DNA of 64,000 nt. Origin: Oscillospiraceae bacterium (GTDB taxonomy: Bacteria; Bacillota; Clostridia; Oscillospirales; Ruminococcaceae). Below, piece by piece: positions 26,009 through 34,384 of the stretch. The notes under the pieces were generated by a model that was not told the DNA's origin, made no database searches, and saw only the letters and a program-made list of their open reading frames with translations. The stretch is from assembly GCA_022768245.1 (NCBI GenBank), contig JALEMR010000056.1, positions 16,492-80,491 on the forward strand, in the 5' to 3' direction. A program made the translations under genes and the position numbers. Each line of letters begins with the position of its first letter. The first letter of the stretch is position 1.

Positions 26009-29000
26009 TTGTCGGACGATAAATTTTCACTTGACGAATTATTGAATGAATACCACGAGGAAACATCCTCGGAATTTGACCTTGATTCGATACTGAACGG
26101 CTACCCCGAGATAGAACAGGAGCCCTATGAGCCCGAAATGGAAAAGCGCCGCATGGAGCTTATCAAAAAGGAGATAATCAGCGGCGACTATGAACATAAA
26201 TATCTCGGCGACGACTACAAGGACGTTATCGACGAGGAAAAACGCCGCAAGGAGGACAAGGCACGCAAAATAGCCGAGTTTTCAAGGGCAATGGAAAAGC
26301 GTGCCGCCGAGGAGGAAGCTGCTGAAGCTGCCGCTCCCGAGAAGAAAAGCTCTCTTTCGGATATGTTCCGTGAAGCGGTCAATTCCTCGGAGGGCGCTCT
26401 TCACGAGGGGACGGGCTCTGCTCCCGTTAAGACGGCGGAACGCTCCGCTCCCGTTACCGAGGATAAGCCCGCTGAGACGGCAGCTCCTAAGAAGTCTGCC
26501 GATGATAAACCGAAACGCCGCAAAAACAGGATAGCCGAGGAGGAACAGGACGAGTTCCAGCGCAAATACGACGAGCTCAAACGACGGGGACTGGGCGTGA
26601 CAAGCAAGTCGGAAAGACGTGCGTCCGCCGCTTCCGAGGCATTCGACGAGGTCGTTTCCGAAATGGAGAAGTCCGCAGGTCCCGGACGCACCTTCTCCGA
26701 AAAGGCGGAGGAGGACAGCCCCTACGGCGAGAATGACGATTTCTCCGAAATACGCCGCAGGAAAAAGACTCCTGCCGTAATAACCGACAAGTCGGGGCTG
26801 GTTTCCTATACCCAGTTCAACGAGGAAGCGGACGAGGAGATACGCTCCGCAGACGACCCCCTCGACAGTATCACGGGCAATTCCATGGACAAGATACTCA
26901 ACGAGTACGAAAAAAGCAAGACCTTTACCGCCGCTACCCTTAAGGTCGGCGACAGGACCAATACCATATCCGACATCTTCGACAAGCTTTTAAAGCCCGA
27001 AGAACCCGAGGAGACCGAAAACGGCAAAAAGCCCTCCACCAACACCACCGAGCTTATGGAGAGCATGAAAAAAGCCAAAAAGGAACGTCTCAGCAAGACC
27101 TCCCATGTCCCTCCCATTGAGCGGACCATGATATCCGATCTGGACCTGAAACAGCTGGACGATAAGATAATCCGCGACGATACCTCGCCTATCTCTCCCC
27201 TTGACGAAAACGAGGAGGCGGAGCTCTTAAATGATCTGCAGGAACGCCGCAGCAAGCGGATAAAGGATTTCGTTTTCCTCGGCGACGAGGAGGAGTCCGA
27301 CGATAACGACGATAACGAGGAATCCTCTATCGACGATTTCGAAAATATGGACGACGCCCTCTCTATCGCAGAGGATATCGCTCAGTCAAAAGGCTCTATG
27401 ATAGTCCGTCTGCTCATACTTATCGCATGCTTTGTGATATCGCTGTACATAACCGTCTCAAACGAGCTCAGCGCTCCCGTATTTGAATTCGTCAGCATGG
27501 TGGACGAGCCGGGAACGTATCTTTTCGTCAACACGATAATCGGAATGGTCGCCGCATTTGCTTCATATAACGCTATCACGGTGGGACTTGCAAGGCTTTT
27601 CACTCTCCGTGCAAACTGCGACAGCTTAGCGGCTCTTACGTCGATAATCACTATCGCTCTGTCAATGGCGGGGCTGCTCGATACCAACTTAGTCCGCGAC
27701 GGCATACTCCACGAGTACGTTCCTCTGGGGATAGCCGCGCTGATATTCAACACTCTGGGCAAGCTGCTGCTGCTGAGCCGCACCCAGCGCAACTTCAAAT
27801 ACATCTCGGGTGATTACGACCACTGCGCTATGTTCACCGTAAAGGACGAGGAACAGGCGGAAGCCTTCACAAGAGGCGCTCTTACCGACTTCCCTACCCT
27901 GGCTTCCATGCGCAGGACCGAAATGATATCCGACTTTATGAAGAATTCCTACTCGCCCGATATGTCCGACCGCTTCTGCAAGATGTTCGCTCCTATCATC
28001 ATCATTGCTTCGCTGATTATCGGAGTTATCGGCGCGGCGGCAGGCCGGTCCGATTATGCAAACCGCTCCGTATATATCGGCTTGTCCGCATTTGTGGGCT
28101 GTCTCTGCTTATGCTCCTGCTATTCGTCTATGCTGATAGTCAATCTGCCCATGCAGAAGGCTTCCAAGAAATACAGCCAGATGCAGGGCGCTGTTATCGG
28201 CTTTGACGCTGTGGACGAGTTCTCCGATACCAACAGCATCATGGCGGACGCTCTGCAGCTTTTCCCGCAGGGCAGCGTATATCTTTCCAACATCAAGATA
28301 TTCTCCGACACGAGGATAGATGAGGCTATCGTTGAGGCGGCAAGCCTTGCCTGCCGTTCCGACAGCATTATGAAGAATATGTTCTTCGACATAATCGGCG
28401 GAAAGACGGAGATGCTCAATCCCGTGGAAAGCTACATCTACGAGGATTCAATGGGTCTCTGCGGCTGGATAAACAACAAGCGTGTGCTTCTCGGAAACCG
28501 CAAGCTTATGGAAAATCACAGCATCGACGGCATGCCCTCTCCGCAGAAGGAAAGGCAGTACACAAACGGCGGCGCAAGCATTCCCGTTTATCTTTCCATT
28601 TCGGGCGAGCTTTCCGCGATGTTCATAATCAATCTGACGCCCGTTCCCGAAGTGGCGCAGACCTTACGGGAGCTTGACAGAAAGCATATCAAGGTCATAC
28701 TCCGCTCGGTGGATTCCTCCGTTTCGGTGGAGCGCATGGCGCAGATGTTCGACATCTCCCCCGATACGCTGAAGATACTCCCTTTCAGAGAGCATTCCAG
28801 CTATGAGCAGGTGACCTCCTACACGCCCAAGCAGAGCGCAACGCTCGCATGCTCGGGAAGATTCGCCACCTTTGCTTCCCTTATCTTAAGCACAAAGAGG
28901 ATCCGCTCCACCGTGTCCATAGGCATTGCGATACAGGCTATATCCATTCTGCTGGGAATACTTTTATCGGCTCTGCTGGTGATATTCAAGGCATATACTG

Positions 29001-29083
29001 ACCTTTCCACGCTGATGATACTGGTATATAACCTGGTGTTCACGGTTATATACATGCTGGTCAATCTGTTTAAGAAGGTATAG
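26009..29083 (+). CDS. Membrane protein resembling a catalytically dead P1B-type ATPase
   Basis: The 1024-residue protein starts at a TTG with GGAGG 7 nt upstream. Residues 1-460 are highly charged and low-complexity, with many Glu/Lys/Asp runs. About eight membrane segments follow in P1B-like order: four between 463 and 592, a pair at about 660-716, and two at the C-terminus. The membrane CPC equivalent reads LCSC. The phosphorylation motif DKTGT aligns to SDTNS in EFSDTNSIM (738-743), placing Ser at the aspartate. The nucleotide-domain landmark VLLGNRKLMENH is intact, TGDN aligns to SVDS, and GDGxND is missing. Pumping is unlikely. It may be a structural or sensory membrane protein. Confidence 0.85.
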   Translation: MSDDKFSLDELLNEYHEETSSEFDLDSILNGYPEIEQEPYEPEMEKRRMELIKKEIISGDYEHKYLGDDYKDVIDEEKRRKEDKARKIAEFSRAMEKRAAEEEAAEAAAPEKKSSLSDMFREAVNSSEGALHEGTGSAPVKTAERSAPVTEDKPAETAAPKKSADDKPKRRKNRIAEEEQDEFQRKYDELKRRGLGVTSKSERRASAASEAFDEVVSEMEKSAGPGRTFSEKAEEDSPYGENDDFSEIRRRKKTPAVITDKSGLVSYTQFNEEADEEIRSADDPLDSITGNSMDKILNEYEKSKTFTAATLKVGDRTNTISDIFDKLLKPEEPEETENGKKPSTNTTELMESMKKAKKERLSKTSHVPPIERTMISDLDLKQLDDKIIRDDTSPISPLDENEEAELLNDLQERRSKRIKDFVFLGDEEESDDNDDNEESSIDDFENMDDALSIAEDIAQSKGSMIVRLLILIACFVISLYITVSNELSAPVFEFVSMVDEPGTYLFVNTIIGMVAAFASYNAITVGLARLFTLRANCDSLAALTSIITIALSMAGLLDTNLVRDGILHEYVPLGIAALIFNTLGKLLLLSRTQRNFKYISGDYDHCAMFTVKDEEQAEAFTRGALTDFPTLASMRRTEMISDFMKNSYSPDMSDRFCKMFAPIIIIASLIIGVIGAAAGRSDYANRSVYIGLSAFVGCLCLCSCYSSMLIVNLPMQKASKKYSQMQGAVIGFDAVDEFSDTNSIMADALQLFPQGSVYLSNIKIFSDTRIDEAIVEAASLACRSDSIMKNMFFDIIGGKTEMLNPVESYIYEDSMGLCGWINNKRVLLGNRKLMENHSIDGMPSPQKERQYTNGGASIPVYLSISGELSAMFIINLTPVPEVAQTLRELDRKHIKVILRSVDSSVSVERMAQMFDISPDTLKILPFREHSSYEQVTSYTPKQSATLACSGRFATFASLILSTKRIRSTVSIGIAIQAISILLGILLSALLVIFKAYTDLSTLMILVYNLVFTVIYMLVNLFKKV

Positions 29084-29120
29084 GCAACACCGCACAAAGC
29101 TTTATGCGGTGTCGCCTATA
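29079..29120. repeat. 42-bp palindrome of the GGCAACACCGC family
   Basis: The arms TATAGGCAACACCGCA and TGCGGTGTCGCCTATA match at 15 of 16 positions. The core equals the tip of the 101-bp element at 31132-31232. The element supplies the TAG stop codon (29081-29083) of the preceding gene, so it appears to have inserted at or replaced the gene end. Confidence 0.85.
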
Positions 29121-29142
29121 AAAATTATTGATGAAAATCAAT

Positions 29143-29176
29143 AGCCCGGGAACCAAAAATTCCCGGGCTTTACTAT
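29143..29176 (+). terminator. Terminator after the pseudo-ATPase gene
   Basis: The 10-bp perfect arms AGCCCGGGAA and TTCCCGGGCT (29143-29152 and 29160-29169) are followed by TTACTATTT. It also sits before the end of the converging kinase-like gene. Confidence 0.8.
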
Positions 29177-29196
29177 TTCTTTCGGCTATTAAAATA

Positions 29197-29790
29197 TCAG
29201 TCCAGCACACCCGAATGCTTAAGATAATCCTTGATAAGCGCGGTGGTTTGGTCCAAGCCTATGGAGCTGTCTATGGTCAGGTTATAGTTCTGCGCTCTGC
29301 CCCACTGGGACTGAGTTACAAAATTATAGTAGCTTGAACGCTTCTTATCCCACTTCTTCACTGCCGCAGCAGGGTCCTTTACCTGCTCGCCGTATTCCTC
29401 GGTGATTCGCTTTGCACGCTCCTGTATGGGCGCATGGATAAAGAAATGGAAACAGTTGTCATATTCGCGGAGGATATAATCCGCACATCTTCCGACGATA
29501 ACACAGGACTCCTTGTCTGCAAGACTGCGTATCAGATTTGCCTGCGCCACATAAGCCTCGTCATAGACATTTGGGATATAGGTGCCCATGTACAGGCTGT
29601 AAAGCAGGCTGGAAGGCTTCTGATCCTCGATATCGTTGATAAAGGCTTCGGAAAGTCCCGTTTGTTTTGCGGTGAGTGTGATGAGCTCACGGTCATAAAA
29701 GGCGATGCCAAGCTCTTCGGCAAGCTTTTTGCCGATGATCCTGCCGCCCGAACCGTGTTCTCTGGCGATGGTTACTATGTATTTTTTCAT
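29197..29790 (-). CDS. Cytidylate kinase-like family protein
   Basis: The 197-residue protein begins MKKYIVTIAREHGSGGRIIGKKLAEELGIAFYD, a P-loop-like region of the cytidylate-kinase-like (AAA_26) family in which the canonical GxxxxGKS is altered to GSGGRIIGKK. The segment VIVGRCADYIL and the lid arginines (ERAKRITEEY) follow. These proteins are common in gut Clostridia and their substrate is not established. This is not the canonical Cmk. It has a consensus promoter, with a CCCTTCCG/CGGAAGGG inverted repeat spanning the start region. Confidence 0.85.
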   Translation of the reverse strand: MKKYIVTIAREHGSGGRIIGKKLAEELGIAFYDRELITLTAKQTGLSEAFINDIEDQKPSSLLYSLYMGTYIPNVYDEAYVAQANLIRSLADKESCVIVGRCADYILREYDNCFHFFIHAPIQERAKRITEEYGEQVKDPAAAVKKWDKKRSSYYNFVTQSQWGRAQNYNLTIDSSIGLDQTTALIKDYLKHSGVLD

Positions 29791-29834
29791 AAAAAACTCT
29801 CCCTTCCGAAGTAAGATAACTTCTATTTATATTC

Positions 29835-29863
29835 ATTATATCAGAACGGAAGGGCAAAGTCAA
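29835..29863 (-). promoter_or_regulatory. Sigma-A promoter for the cytidylate-kinase-like gene
   Basis: On the minus strand TTGACT (29863-29858), a 17-nt spacer and TATAAT (29840-29835). The spacer contains CCCTTCCG, whose inverted copy CGGAAGGG lies at the ribosome site near 29805. Confidence 0.85.
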
Positions 29864-29922
29864 TAGCTTTTTGTGATATTTTTAAATTATCACTTATTGA
29901 TTCGCTGATTATTTGTATAAAG

Positions 29923-30567
29923 TCACAACAAATCAAATATTTCGTCGGGAGAGTCGATTATTGCGGACGCGCCGTTTTTTTCAAGGAATTCTCTGCCCTT
30001 GAAGCCCCATGATACCGATATGCAGGGCATTCCCGCATTGGCGGCGGTCATGATATCCACCTCGGAATCTCCCACGTACACGGAATCCTCCGCCTTTTCG
30101 CCAATTTCCGACAGCGCGGCGAAAACCGAATCGGGAGAAGGCTTTCTTGACACTCCCTCACGCTCGCCTATCGCCGCAGAGACTATGCCTTCAAAAAAGT
30201 CCGCGGCAAGCTCCTTTACGGCAAAATCCGCCTTGTTGGACACTATCGCAGTTTTCAGCCCCATGGACTGCATCTTCTCCAGCATGGGCATTATCCCCTC
30301 ATAGGGACGGGTCTCTACACGGCAGTGCTTTGCGTAATGCTCCTTAAAGGCGGAGAATGCCTCCTCCAGCTTCGGATCGGTCTCGCCGCCCGGCACGGAG
30401 CGTATCATCAGCTTTCTGATACCGTTTCCCACAAAGCCCCGCACCTCGTCCTTTGTCCGCGGCGGATAGCCGCATGCTTCAAGCGCATAGTTCACGCTGT
30501 TTTTCAGGTCATCCAGCGTATCCAGAAGAGTTCCGTCAAGGTCAAATATAACTGCCTTGTATTTCAT
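29923..30567 (-). CDS. gph: HAD hydrolase, phosphoglycolate-phosphatase-like
   Basis: The 214-residue protein has HAD motif I VIFDLDGTLLDTLDD, motif II IVSNKADF, a motif III lysine in SRKPSPD and motif IV VGDSEVDIMTAANAG. The helical cap is the Gph/PpaX type. It probably dephosphorylates 2-phosphoglycolate or a similar small phosphate. The start ATG at 30567 is preferred over an upstream TTG at 30576 that overlaps the acyP stop. Confidence 0.88.
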   Translation of the reverse strand: MKYKAVIFDLDGTLLDTLDDLKNSVNYALEACGYPPRTKDEVRGFVGNGIRKLMIRSVPGGETDPKLEEAFSAFKEHYAKHCRVETRPYEGIMPMLEKMQSMGLKTAIVSNKADFAVKELAADFFEGIVSAAIGEREGVSRKPSPDSVFAALSEIGEKAEDSVYVGDSEVDIMTAANAGMPCISVSWGFKGREFLEKNGASAIIDSPDEIFDLL

Positions 30568-30572
30568 TGCTT

Positions 30573-30842
30573 TCAATCTCCAATCACAAAATCCCTGTCG
30601 GACTCCGACAGTTCAAGCTTTTTTATTTCCATGTTTGTTATGTTCACATATCTTCCGCTGTCTATCATCTCCACCATTTTGTCGATATCGGTGCGTTCGC
30701 CCTGCACCTCGCAGAGCACTGTGCCGTCGGGACAGTTTTTCACCCAGCCCGTCAGCCCCAGCGAATTTGCGCTGTGATATGCTCTGTACCGAAAGCCCAC
30801 GCCCTGCACATCGCCGTAAAATCTTATCCTGAGACGTTCCAT
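30573..30842 (-). CDS. acyP: Acylphosphatase
   Basis: The 89-residue protein has the complete acylphosphatase signature. The catalytic arginine is in GDVQGVGFRYRAYH and the asparagine in GWVKNCPDGTV. It hydrolyses acyl phosphates such as acetyl or carbamoyl phosphate. It lies 4 nt after the small gene upstream, and its end nearly touches gph, so the three are one operon. Confidence 0.95.
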   Translation of the reverse strand: MERLRIRFYGDVQGVGFRYRAYHSANSLGLTGWVKNCPDGTVLCEVQGERTDIDKMVEMIDSGRYVNITNMEIKKLELSESDRDFVIGD

Positions 30843-30846
30843 ATCA

Positions 30847-31026
30847 TCACTGCTTTCTCGCTATCGCGTATTCGTCGTCCGAGGAATAATAGGGACAGTT
30901 GTCAAAGCTGCCCGATATGAACCGTCCCATTTCGTCCTCGTCAAGGTCCATATCGCAGTAATACTGCTCATATTCATCATCGTACACATAATACGCACAG
31001 CTTTCGCAGTTGGTTTTTCCTGACAT
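30847..31026 (-). CDS. DUF6472-like 59-residue Cys-rich acidic protein
   Basis: This short frame encodes MSGKTNCESCAYYVYDDEYEQ onwards. It has four cysteines (C-x2-C near residue 7, one near 24 and one near 44), suggesting a metal site, and many Asp, Glu and Tyr residues. AGAGGTGAT precedes the ATG at 31026, and the stop is 4 nt before acyP. It resembles the small DUF6472 family of Ruminococcaceae, of unknown function. Confidence 0.8.
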   Translation of the reverse strand: MSGKTNCESCAYYVYDDEYEQYYCDMDLDEDEMGRFISGSFDNCPYYSSDDEYAIARKQ

Positions 31027-31049
31027 GATGTATCACCTCTTTGTGAATA

Positions 31050-31133
31050 AGTACCTAGTACATAGTACATAGTACTTAGTACTTAGTACTTAGTATTTAA
31101 CACTCAGTCCTGAGTCCTTAGTTATTAGTCCTT
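31050..31133. repeat. Heptanucleotide array, 12 phased units (locus D, left part)
   Basis: The units are of the AGTACTT family (AGTACCT, AGTACAT, AGTACTT), drifting to AGTCCTT at the right. It lies 23 nt upstream of the 59-residue gene. It is paired with the inverted half at 31248-31282 across the 101-bp inserted element. Confidence 0.9.
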
Positions 31134-31232
31134 AAGGCAACACCGCACAAAGCTTGTGCGCAAGATGACGGAAAATCTGCAAGCAGATTGTGTGCAAAGC
31201 CGTCAGGTGGGCTTTGTGCGGTATTGCCTTAA
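31132..31232. mobile_element. 101-bp MITE-like element with 22-bp terminal inverted repeats
   Basis: The terminal repeats at 31132-31153 and 31211-31232 (TTAAGGCAACACCGCACAAA at one end) match at 21 of 22 positions. The interior has nested pairs, GACGG with CCGTC and AATCTGC with GCAGATT, so the whole element can form one long hairpin. It has no ORF. Its tip sequence recurs in the 42-bp palindrome at 29079-29120. It splits heptad array D. Whether it is mobilised by a transposase cannot be seen. Confidence 0.75.
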
Positions 31233-31247
31233 TATTCTACAATCTGC

Positions 31248-31282
31248 GGACTATGAACTAGGTACTAAGTACTGGGTACTAA
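31248..31282. repeat. Heptanucleotide array, 5 units (locus D, right part)
   Basis: The units are GTACTAA-like, the opposite orientation to the left part. The stop codon TAG (31279-31281) of the exporter gene lies within the last unit. Confidence 0.85.
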
Positions 31283-31743
31283 CATCTCTTCTTTTTCCTG
31301 CTTTTCCGCACAATGCCCACTATCCTGAAAAATGACGATACTACGAATATCCCCATTGCTATCGCTCCCGCAACGCCTATGGTCCGAAGTGCCAGGTCTG
31401 CGCCCGTTTTGCTGTTGTGCATGATGAACGCATACATCGTACTGTACAGCATCCCTCCCGGCACAAGGGGGATTATCGACACGATAAGATACATATTCGC
31501 AGGAGCATGAAGCCCTCTTGCCAGTATCTCCGAAAAAAGCGCAGCCGCCGCAGCTGCCGCAAAGGTCGCTGTCATCTCTCCGAAATTCATATATTCCATG
31601 AAGGAGAATATAATCTGACTGATAAAGCCTCCCACCGACGCCGGCAGCAGATGCTTCGGACGGATATTGAACTGCACCGCAAACGCCGCACAGGCTGCCG
31701 TTGAAAACAAACAGCTCCTCAAAAGTGCTTCCTGTATTTCCAT
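31279..31743 (-). CDS. Threonine/serine exporter, small (ThrE_2-type) subunit
   Basis: The 154-residue protein has four to five membrane segments and the ThrE_2/DUF3815 feature PLVPGGMLYSTMY. It matches the C-terminal half of single-chain ThrE exporters. The partner half is encoded immediately upstream. The start at 31743 (MEIQEALL) has GGGAGG 8 nt before it; an upstream GTG overlaps that site. Its stop codon is inside a heptad unit. Confidence 0.88.
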   Translation of the reverse strand: MEIQEALLRSCLFSTAACAAFAVQFNIRPKHLLPASVGGFISQIIFSFMEYMNFGEMTATFAAAAAAALFSEILARGLHAPANMYLIVSIIPLVPGGMLYSTMYAFIMHNSKTGADLALRTIGVAGAIAMGIFVVSSFFRIVGIVRKSRKKKRC

Positions 31744-31758
31744 ATGCGACACCTCCCG

Positions 31759-32508
31759 TCAGCGGAACAGCGCGATAACGCTTCCTGCGCCCACTGCCAT
31801 TGCAACCGCAGCAGTGAACGCTTCCGCTATCGTATATATCCCCGCCATAAGATCTCCCGATATGAAGTCTCTCATACCGTTTGTGATCGATACTCCCGGC
31901 ACCATCGTCATCAGGGCGCTTATCACCACCGTGTCATAGCTGTCGATAAGCTTCAGCTTATACATTCCTATGGCAAAAAGCGCCGCAGCCGCTGAACAGG
32001 TCACATTTATCAGAAATGCACTGAGATCCGCCTTCGTCATAATATAGGTGAGGAAAAAAATTATCCCCGCGGCTGCCGCTCCCAGAAGCGCAGATTTCAG
32101 GTCTCCGCCGAAAAAGAACACAAAGGAAAATCCCACCAGCAAAAAGCTTGCAAACTGCATTCCCGTTCCGTAAACGGGACGGTTCTCTATCTTGGATATT
32201 TCCTTCTTTATCTTCGCAAAATCGGGCTTTTCGCGGCATATCCTCCGACAGAGCCTGTTATACTCCCCGACGCGGTCAAGGTTTGTCAGGCGGGTATTTA
32301 TCCGCACGCTCTGAGTGAGCGGACTTCTGTCCTTTTTATACACCGTCACCACGATATTCGACGGGATAGCATACACCTCTGCGCTTGTATAGCCGTATGC
32401 CGCGCATATCCTGCTGACGCTTTCCTCCACGCGGTAGACCTCCGCGCCGTACCGGGTCAGCTTTTTTCCTATATAGCAAACTATTTCCAGAAGTTCTGTT
32501 TCGTTCAT
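31759..32508 (-). CDS. Threonine/serine exporter, large (ThrE, DUF1212) subunit
   Basis: The 249-residue protein has a soluble N-terminal region (about 1-120, starting LLEIVCYIGKKLTRYGAEVYRVEESV) and about five membrane segments. The signature TMVPGVSITNGMRDFISGD is intact. With the small subunit it forms a split ThrE-type efflux system for Thr/Ser; other small metabolites are possible. It begins directly after the SDR gene stop. Confidence 0.88.
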   Translation of the reverse strand: MNETELLEIVCYIGKKLTRYGAEVYRVEESVSRICAAYGYTSAEVYAIPSNIVVTVYKKDRSPLTQSVRINTRLTNLDRVGEYNRLCRRICREKPDFAKIKKEISKIENRPVYGTGMQFASFLLVGFSFVFFFGGDLKSALLGAAAAGIIFFLTYIMTKADLSAFLINVTCSAAAALFAIGMYKLKLIDSYDTVVISALMTMVPGVSITNGMRDFISGDLMAGIYTIAEAFTAAVAMAVGAGSVIALFR

Positions 32509-33243
32509 TTACAGCGTTATCCCTCCATCAACGGAAAGCACCTGTCCCGTAACAAATCCCACCGCCCGTGAGGCAAAATATGAGACCGCCTCCGCCACGT
32601 CCTCAGGAGTGCCCAGCCGCATTACGGGCGTTTCATCACGGAGCGCGGAAAGCGTGTCCCCGTCAAGATGACCGTTCATCTCGGTGGTTATCACTCCCGG
32701 AGCAATGCAGTTCACGGTTATCCCCGAGGGTCCAAGCTCCTTGGCAAGCGCCTTTGTCATGCCGATAAGCGCAGCCTTCGCCGCCGAATAATGCACCTCG
32801 CAGGAGCCCCCCGAAACGCCCCACATGGACGAGATATTTATCACCCGTCCATACTTCCGATGTATCATAAAGGGCAGCGCAGCCTGCGTTACAAGATAGG
32901 CTCCTTTTACGTCCACATTAAACATTCTGTCCCATTTTTCCTCGGTTATGTCGCAGAACATTATCTGCTCGGCGATCCCCGCATTATTTACGACAACTTC
33001 CGCTCCGCCAGTGTCTGCTGATATTTTTTCTATCATCTCCGAAACGGCTTTCCCGTCGGAGATATCCGCTCTGTAAAGCGCTCCGCTGCCGCCCTGTTCT
33101 CCGATGATACGCAGAGTTTCCTCGGCAGCGGCTGTATTCTCACGATAATTCACCGCGATAAAATAACCGTCCTGTGCAAGTCTGACGGCGATAGCACGTC
33201 CTATTCCTCTTGAAGCTCCCGTCACGAGGGCTGTTTTCATCAT
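32509..33243 (-). CDS. Short-chain dehydrogenase, FabG-like
   Basis: The 244-residue Rossmann enzyme has TGASRGIG for NAD(P) binding, NNAG, and the catalytic Ser-Tyr-Lys (NISSMWGVSGG and YSAAK). The end VTGQVLSVDGG is typical of 3-oxoacyl-ACP reductases. No other fatty-acid genes are near, so it may reduce another 3-oxo substrate. The start ATG at 33243 is preferred because GGGA lies 6 nt before it. Confidence 0.9.
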   Translation of the reverse strand: MMKTALVTGASRGIGRAIAVRLAQDGYFIAVNYRENTAAAEETLRIIGEQGGSGALYRADISDGKAVSEMIEKISADTGGAEVVVNNAGIAEQIMFCDITEEKWDRMFNVDVKGAYLVTQAALPFMIHRKYGRVINISSMWGVSGGSCEVHYSAAKAALIGMTKALAKELGPSGITVNCIAPGVITTEMNGHLDGDTLSALRDETPVMRLGTPEDVAEAVSYFASRAVGFVTGQVLSVDGGITL

Positions 33244-33269
33244 AATCATTCCCTTTCGATATTATTCTT

Positions 33270-33298
33270 ATTATAGCACTGAAAAAAGAGACTGTCAA
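33270..33298 (-). promoter_or_regulatory. Sigma-A promoter for SDR-thrE-DUF6472-acyP-gph
   Basis: On the minus strand TTGACA (33298-33293), a 17-nt spacer and TATAAT (33275-33270) lie 27 nt before the start. Confidence 0.9.
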
Positions 33299-33347
33299 GA
33301 TAGGAAAAATTTATCCTATTGACAGCATAAAATAGGCTATTTTACCG

Positions 33348-33376
33348 TTGAAAATATATCCATAATGTGATATAAT
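33348..33376 (+). promoter_or_regulatory. Sigma-A promoter for the dehydrogenase-proBA run
   Basis: TTGAAA (33348-33353), a 17-nt spacer and TATAAT (33371-33376) lie 42 nt before the dehydrogenase ATG. Confidence 0.8.
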
Positions 33377-33417
33377 CATTATATGTGAATCCATATCCGA
33401 AAGGAAAACCATTTATT

Positions 33418-34368
33418 ATGAAAATTGCCGTTCTCGAGGAACAGACCGTTACAAGCGGCGGAGAGGTCTCCTTTGATGAGATACGCTCTCTGGGCGAGAC
33501 TGTCTGCTATCCTCTTACGCCGCAGGATAAGGTCGTCCAAAACGTGGGCGACTGCGGCGCTGCCATTATCAACAAGACCGTGTTCACCCGTGAAGTCATG
33601 GAACAATGCCCTACCCTTAAATATATAGGACTCTGCGCCACGGGCTACAACAACGTTGACGTGAAAGCCGCGGCGGAGCTGGGCATCACCGTATGCAACT
33701 GTCCCGCCTACTCCACCGACGCGGTGGCACAGCAGGTGTTCTCCTACATTCTGCATTTCATGAACAGAGTATCCGAATACGATACCGACGTCCACAATGG
33801 CGGCTGGATAAATTCTCCTACCTTCTCATACTTTACATTCCCCACCTATGAGCTTAAGGGCATGACGCTGGGGATAATCGGCTTCGGCTCTATCGGCTCA
33901 CGGGTAGCGGAAATTGCCCGCGTTTTCGGCATGGATATCCTCGCATATTCAAAAACGCCGAAAAATGCCGAGGGCGTTGAGTTTGTCCCACTTGAAGATA
34001 TCTTCCGCAGAAGCGATATCATCACCCTTCACTGTCCGCTGACTGCCGATACGGAAGGGCTCATAAACATTGATAATCTGAAGCTGTGCAAGCCGTCGGC
34101 GATAGTCATCAACACATCAAGAGGTCCCGTTGTAAACGAAAAGGACCTTGCATACGCTCTCCGTAACAACATCATCGCAGGAGCGGCAGTGGACGTTATA
34201 TCCTCCGAGCCTATGAAAAAGGACAACCCTCTGATAAACGCCCCCAACTGCGTTATCACTCCGCACGTTGCATGGGCGCCCGTCCAGACAAGACAGCGGC
34301 TTATGAAGATAGCCGCGGACAATCTCAGGGCATTTATTAACGGCACTCCCCAAAACAAGGTAAACTGA
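33418..34368 (+). CDS. D-2-hydroxyacid dehydrogenase (hydroxypyruvate reductase-like)
   Basis: The 316-residue NAD enzyme has the Rossmann motif GFGSIGSRVAEIARVFGMDI. The catalytic triad is Arg in NTSRGPVVNE, Glu in SSEPM and His in TPHVAWAP. It interconverts a 2-oxoacid and a D-2-hydroxyacid; glycerate or hydroxypyruvate is a reasonable guess. It heads a transcript that continues into proB, which might link it to amino-acid metabolism. The start at 33418 is used since AAAGGA precedes it; a GTG at 33385 would overlap that site. Confidence 0.9.
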   Translation: MKIAVLEEQTVTSGGEVSFDEIRSLGETVCYPLTPQDKVVQNVGDCGAAIINKTVFTREVMEQCPTLKYIGLCATGYNNVDVKAAAELGITVCNCPAYSTDAVAQQVFSYILHFMNRVSEYDTDVHNGGWINSPTFSYFTFPTYELKGMTLGIIGFGSIGSRVAEIARVFGMDILAYSKTPKNAEGVEFVPLEDIFRRSDIITLHCPLTADTEGLINIDNLKLCKPSAIVINTSRGPVVNEKDLAYALRNNIIAGAAVDVISSEPMKKDNPLINAPNCVITPHVAWAPVQTRQRLMKIAADNLRAFINGTPQNKVN

Positions 34369-34384
34369 AAGGAAGCATATAATC

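Noticed and set aside
30861..31070. Minus-strand frame starting MYYVLGTYSQRG
   Set aside because: It is out of frame with the supported 59-residue gene at 30847-31026 and starts inside array D.
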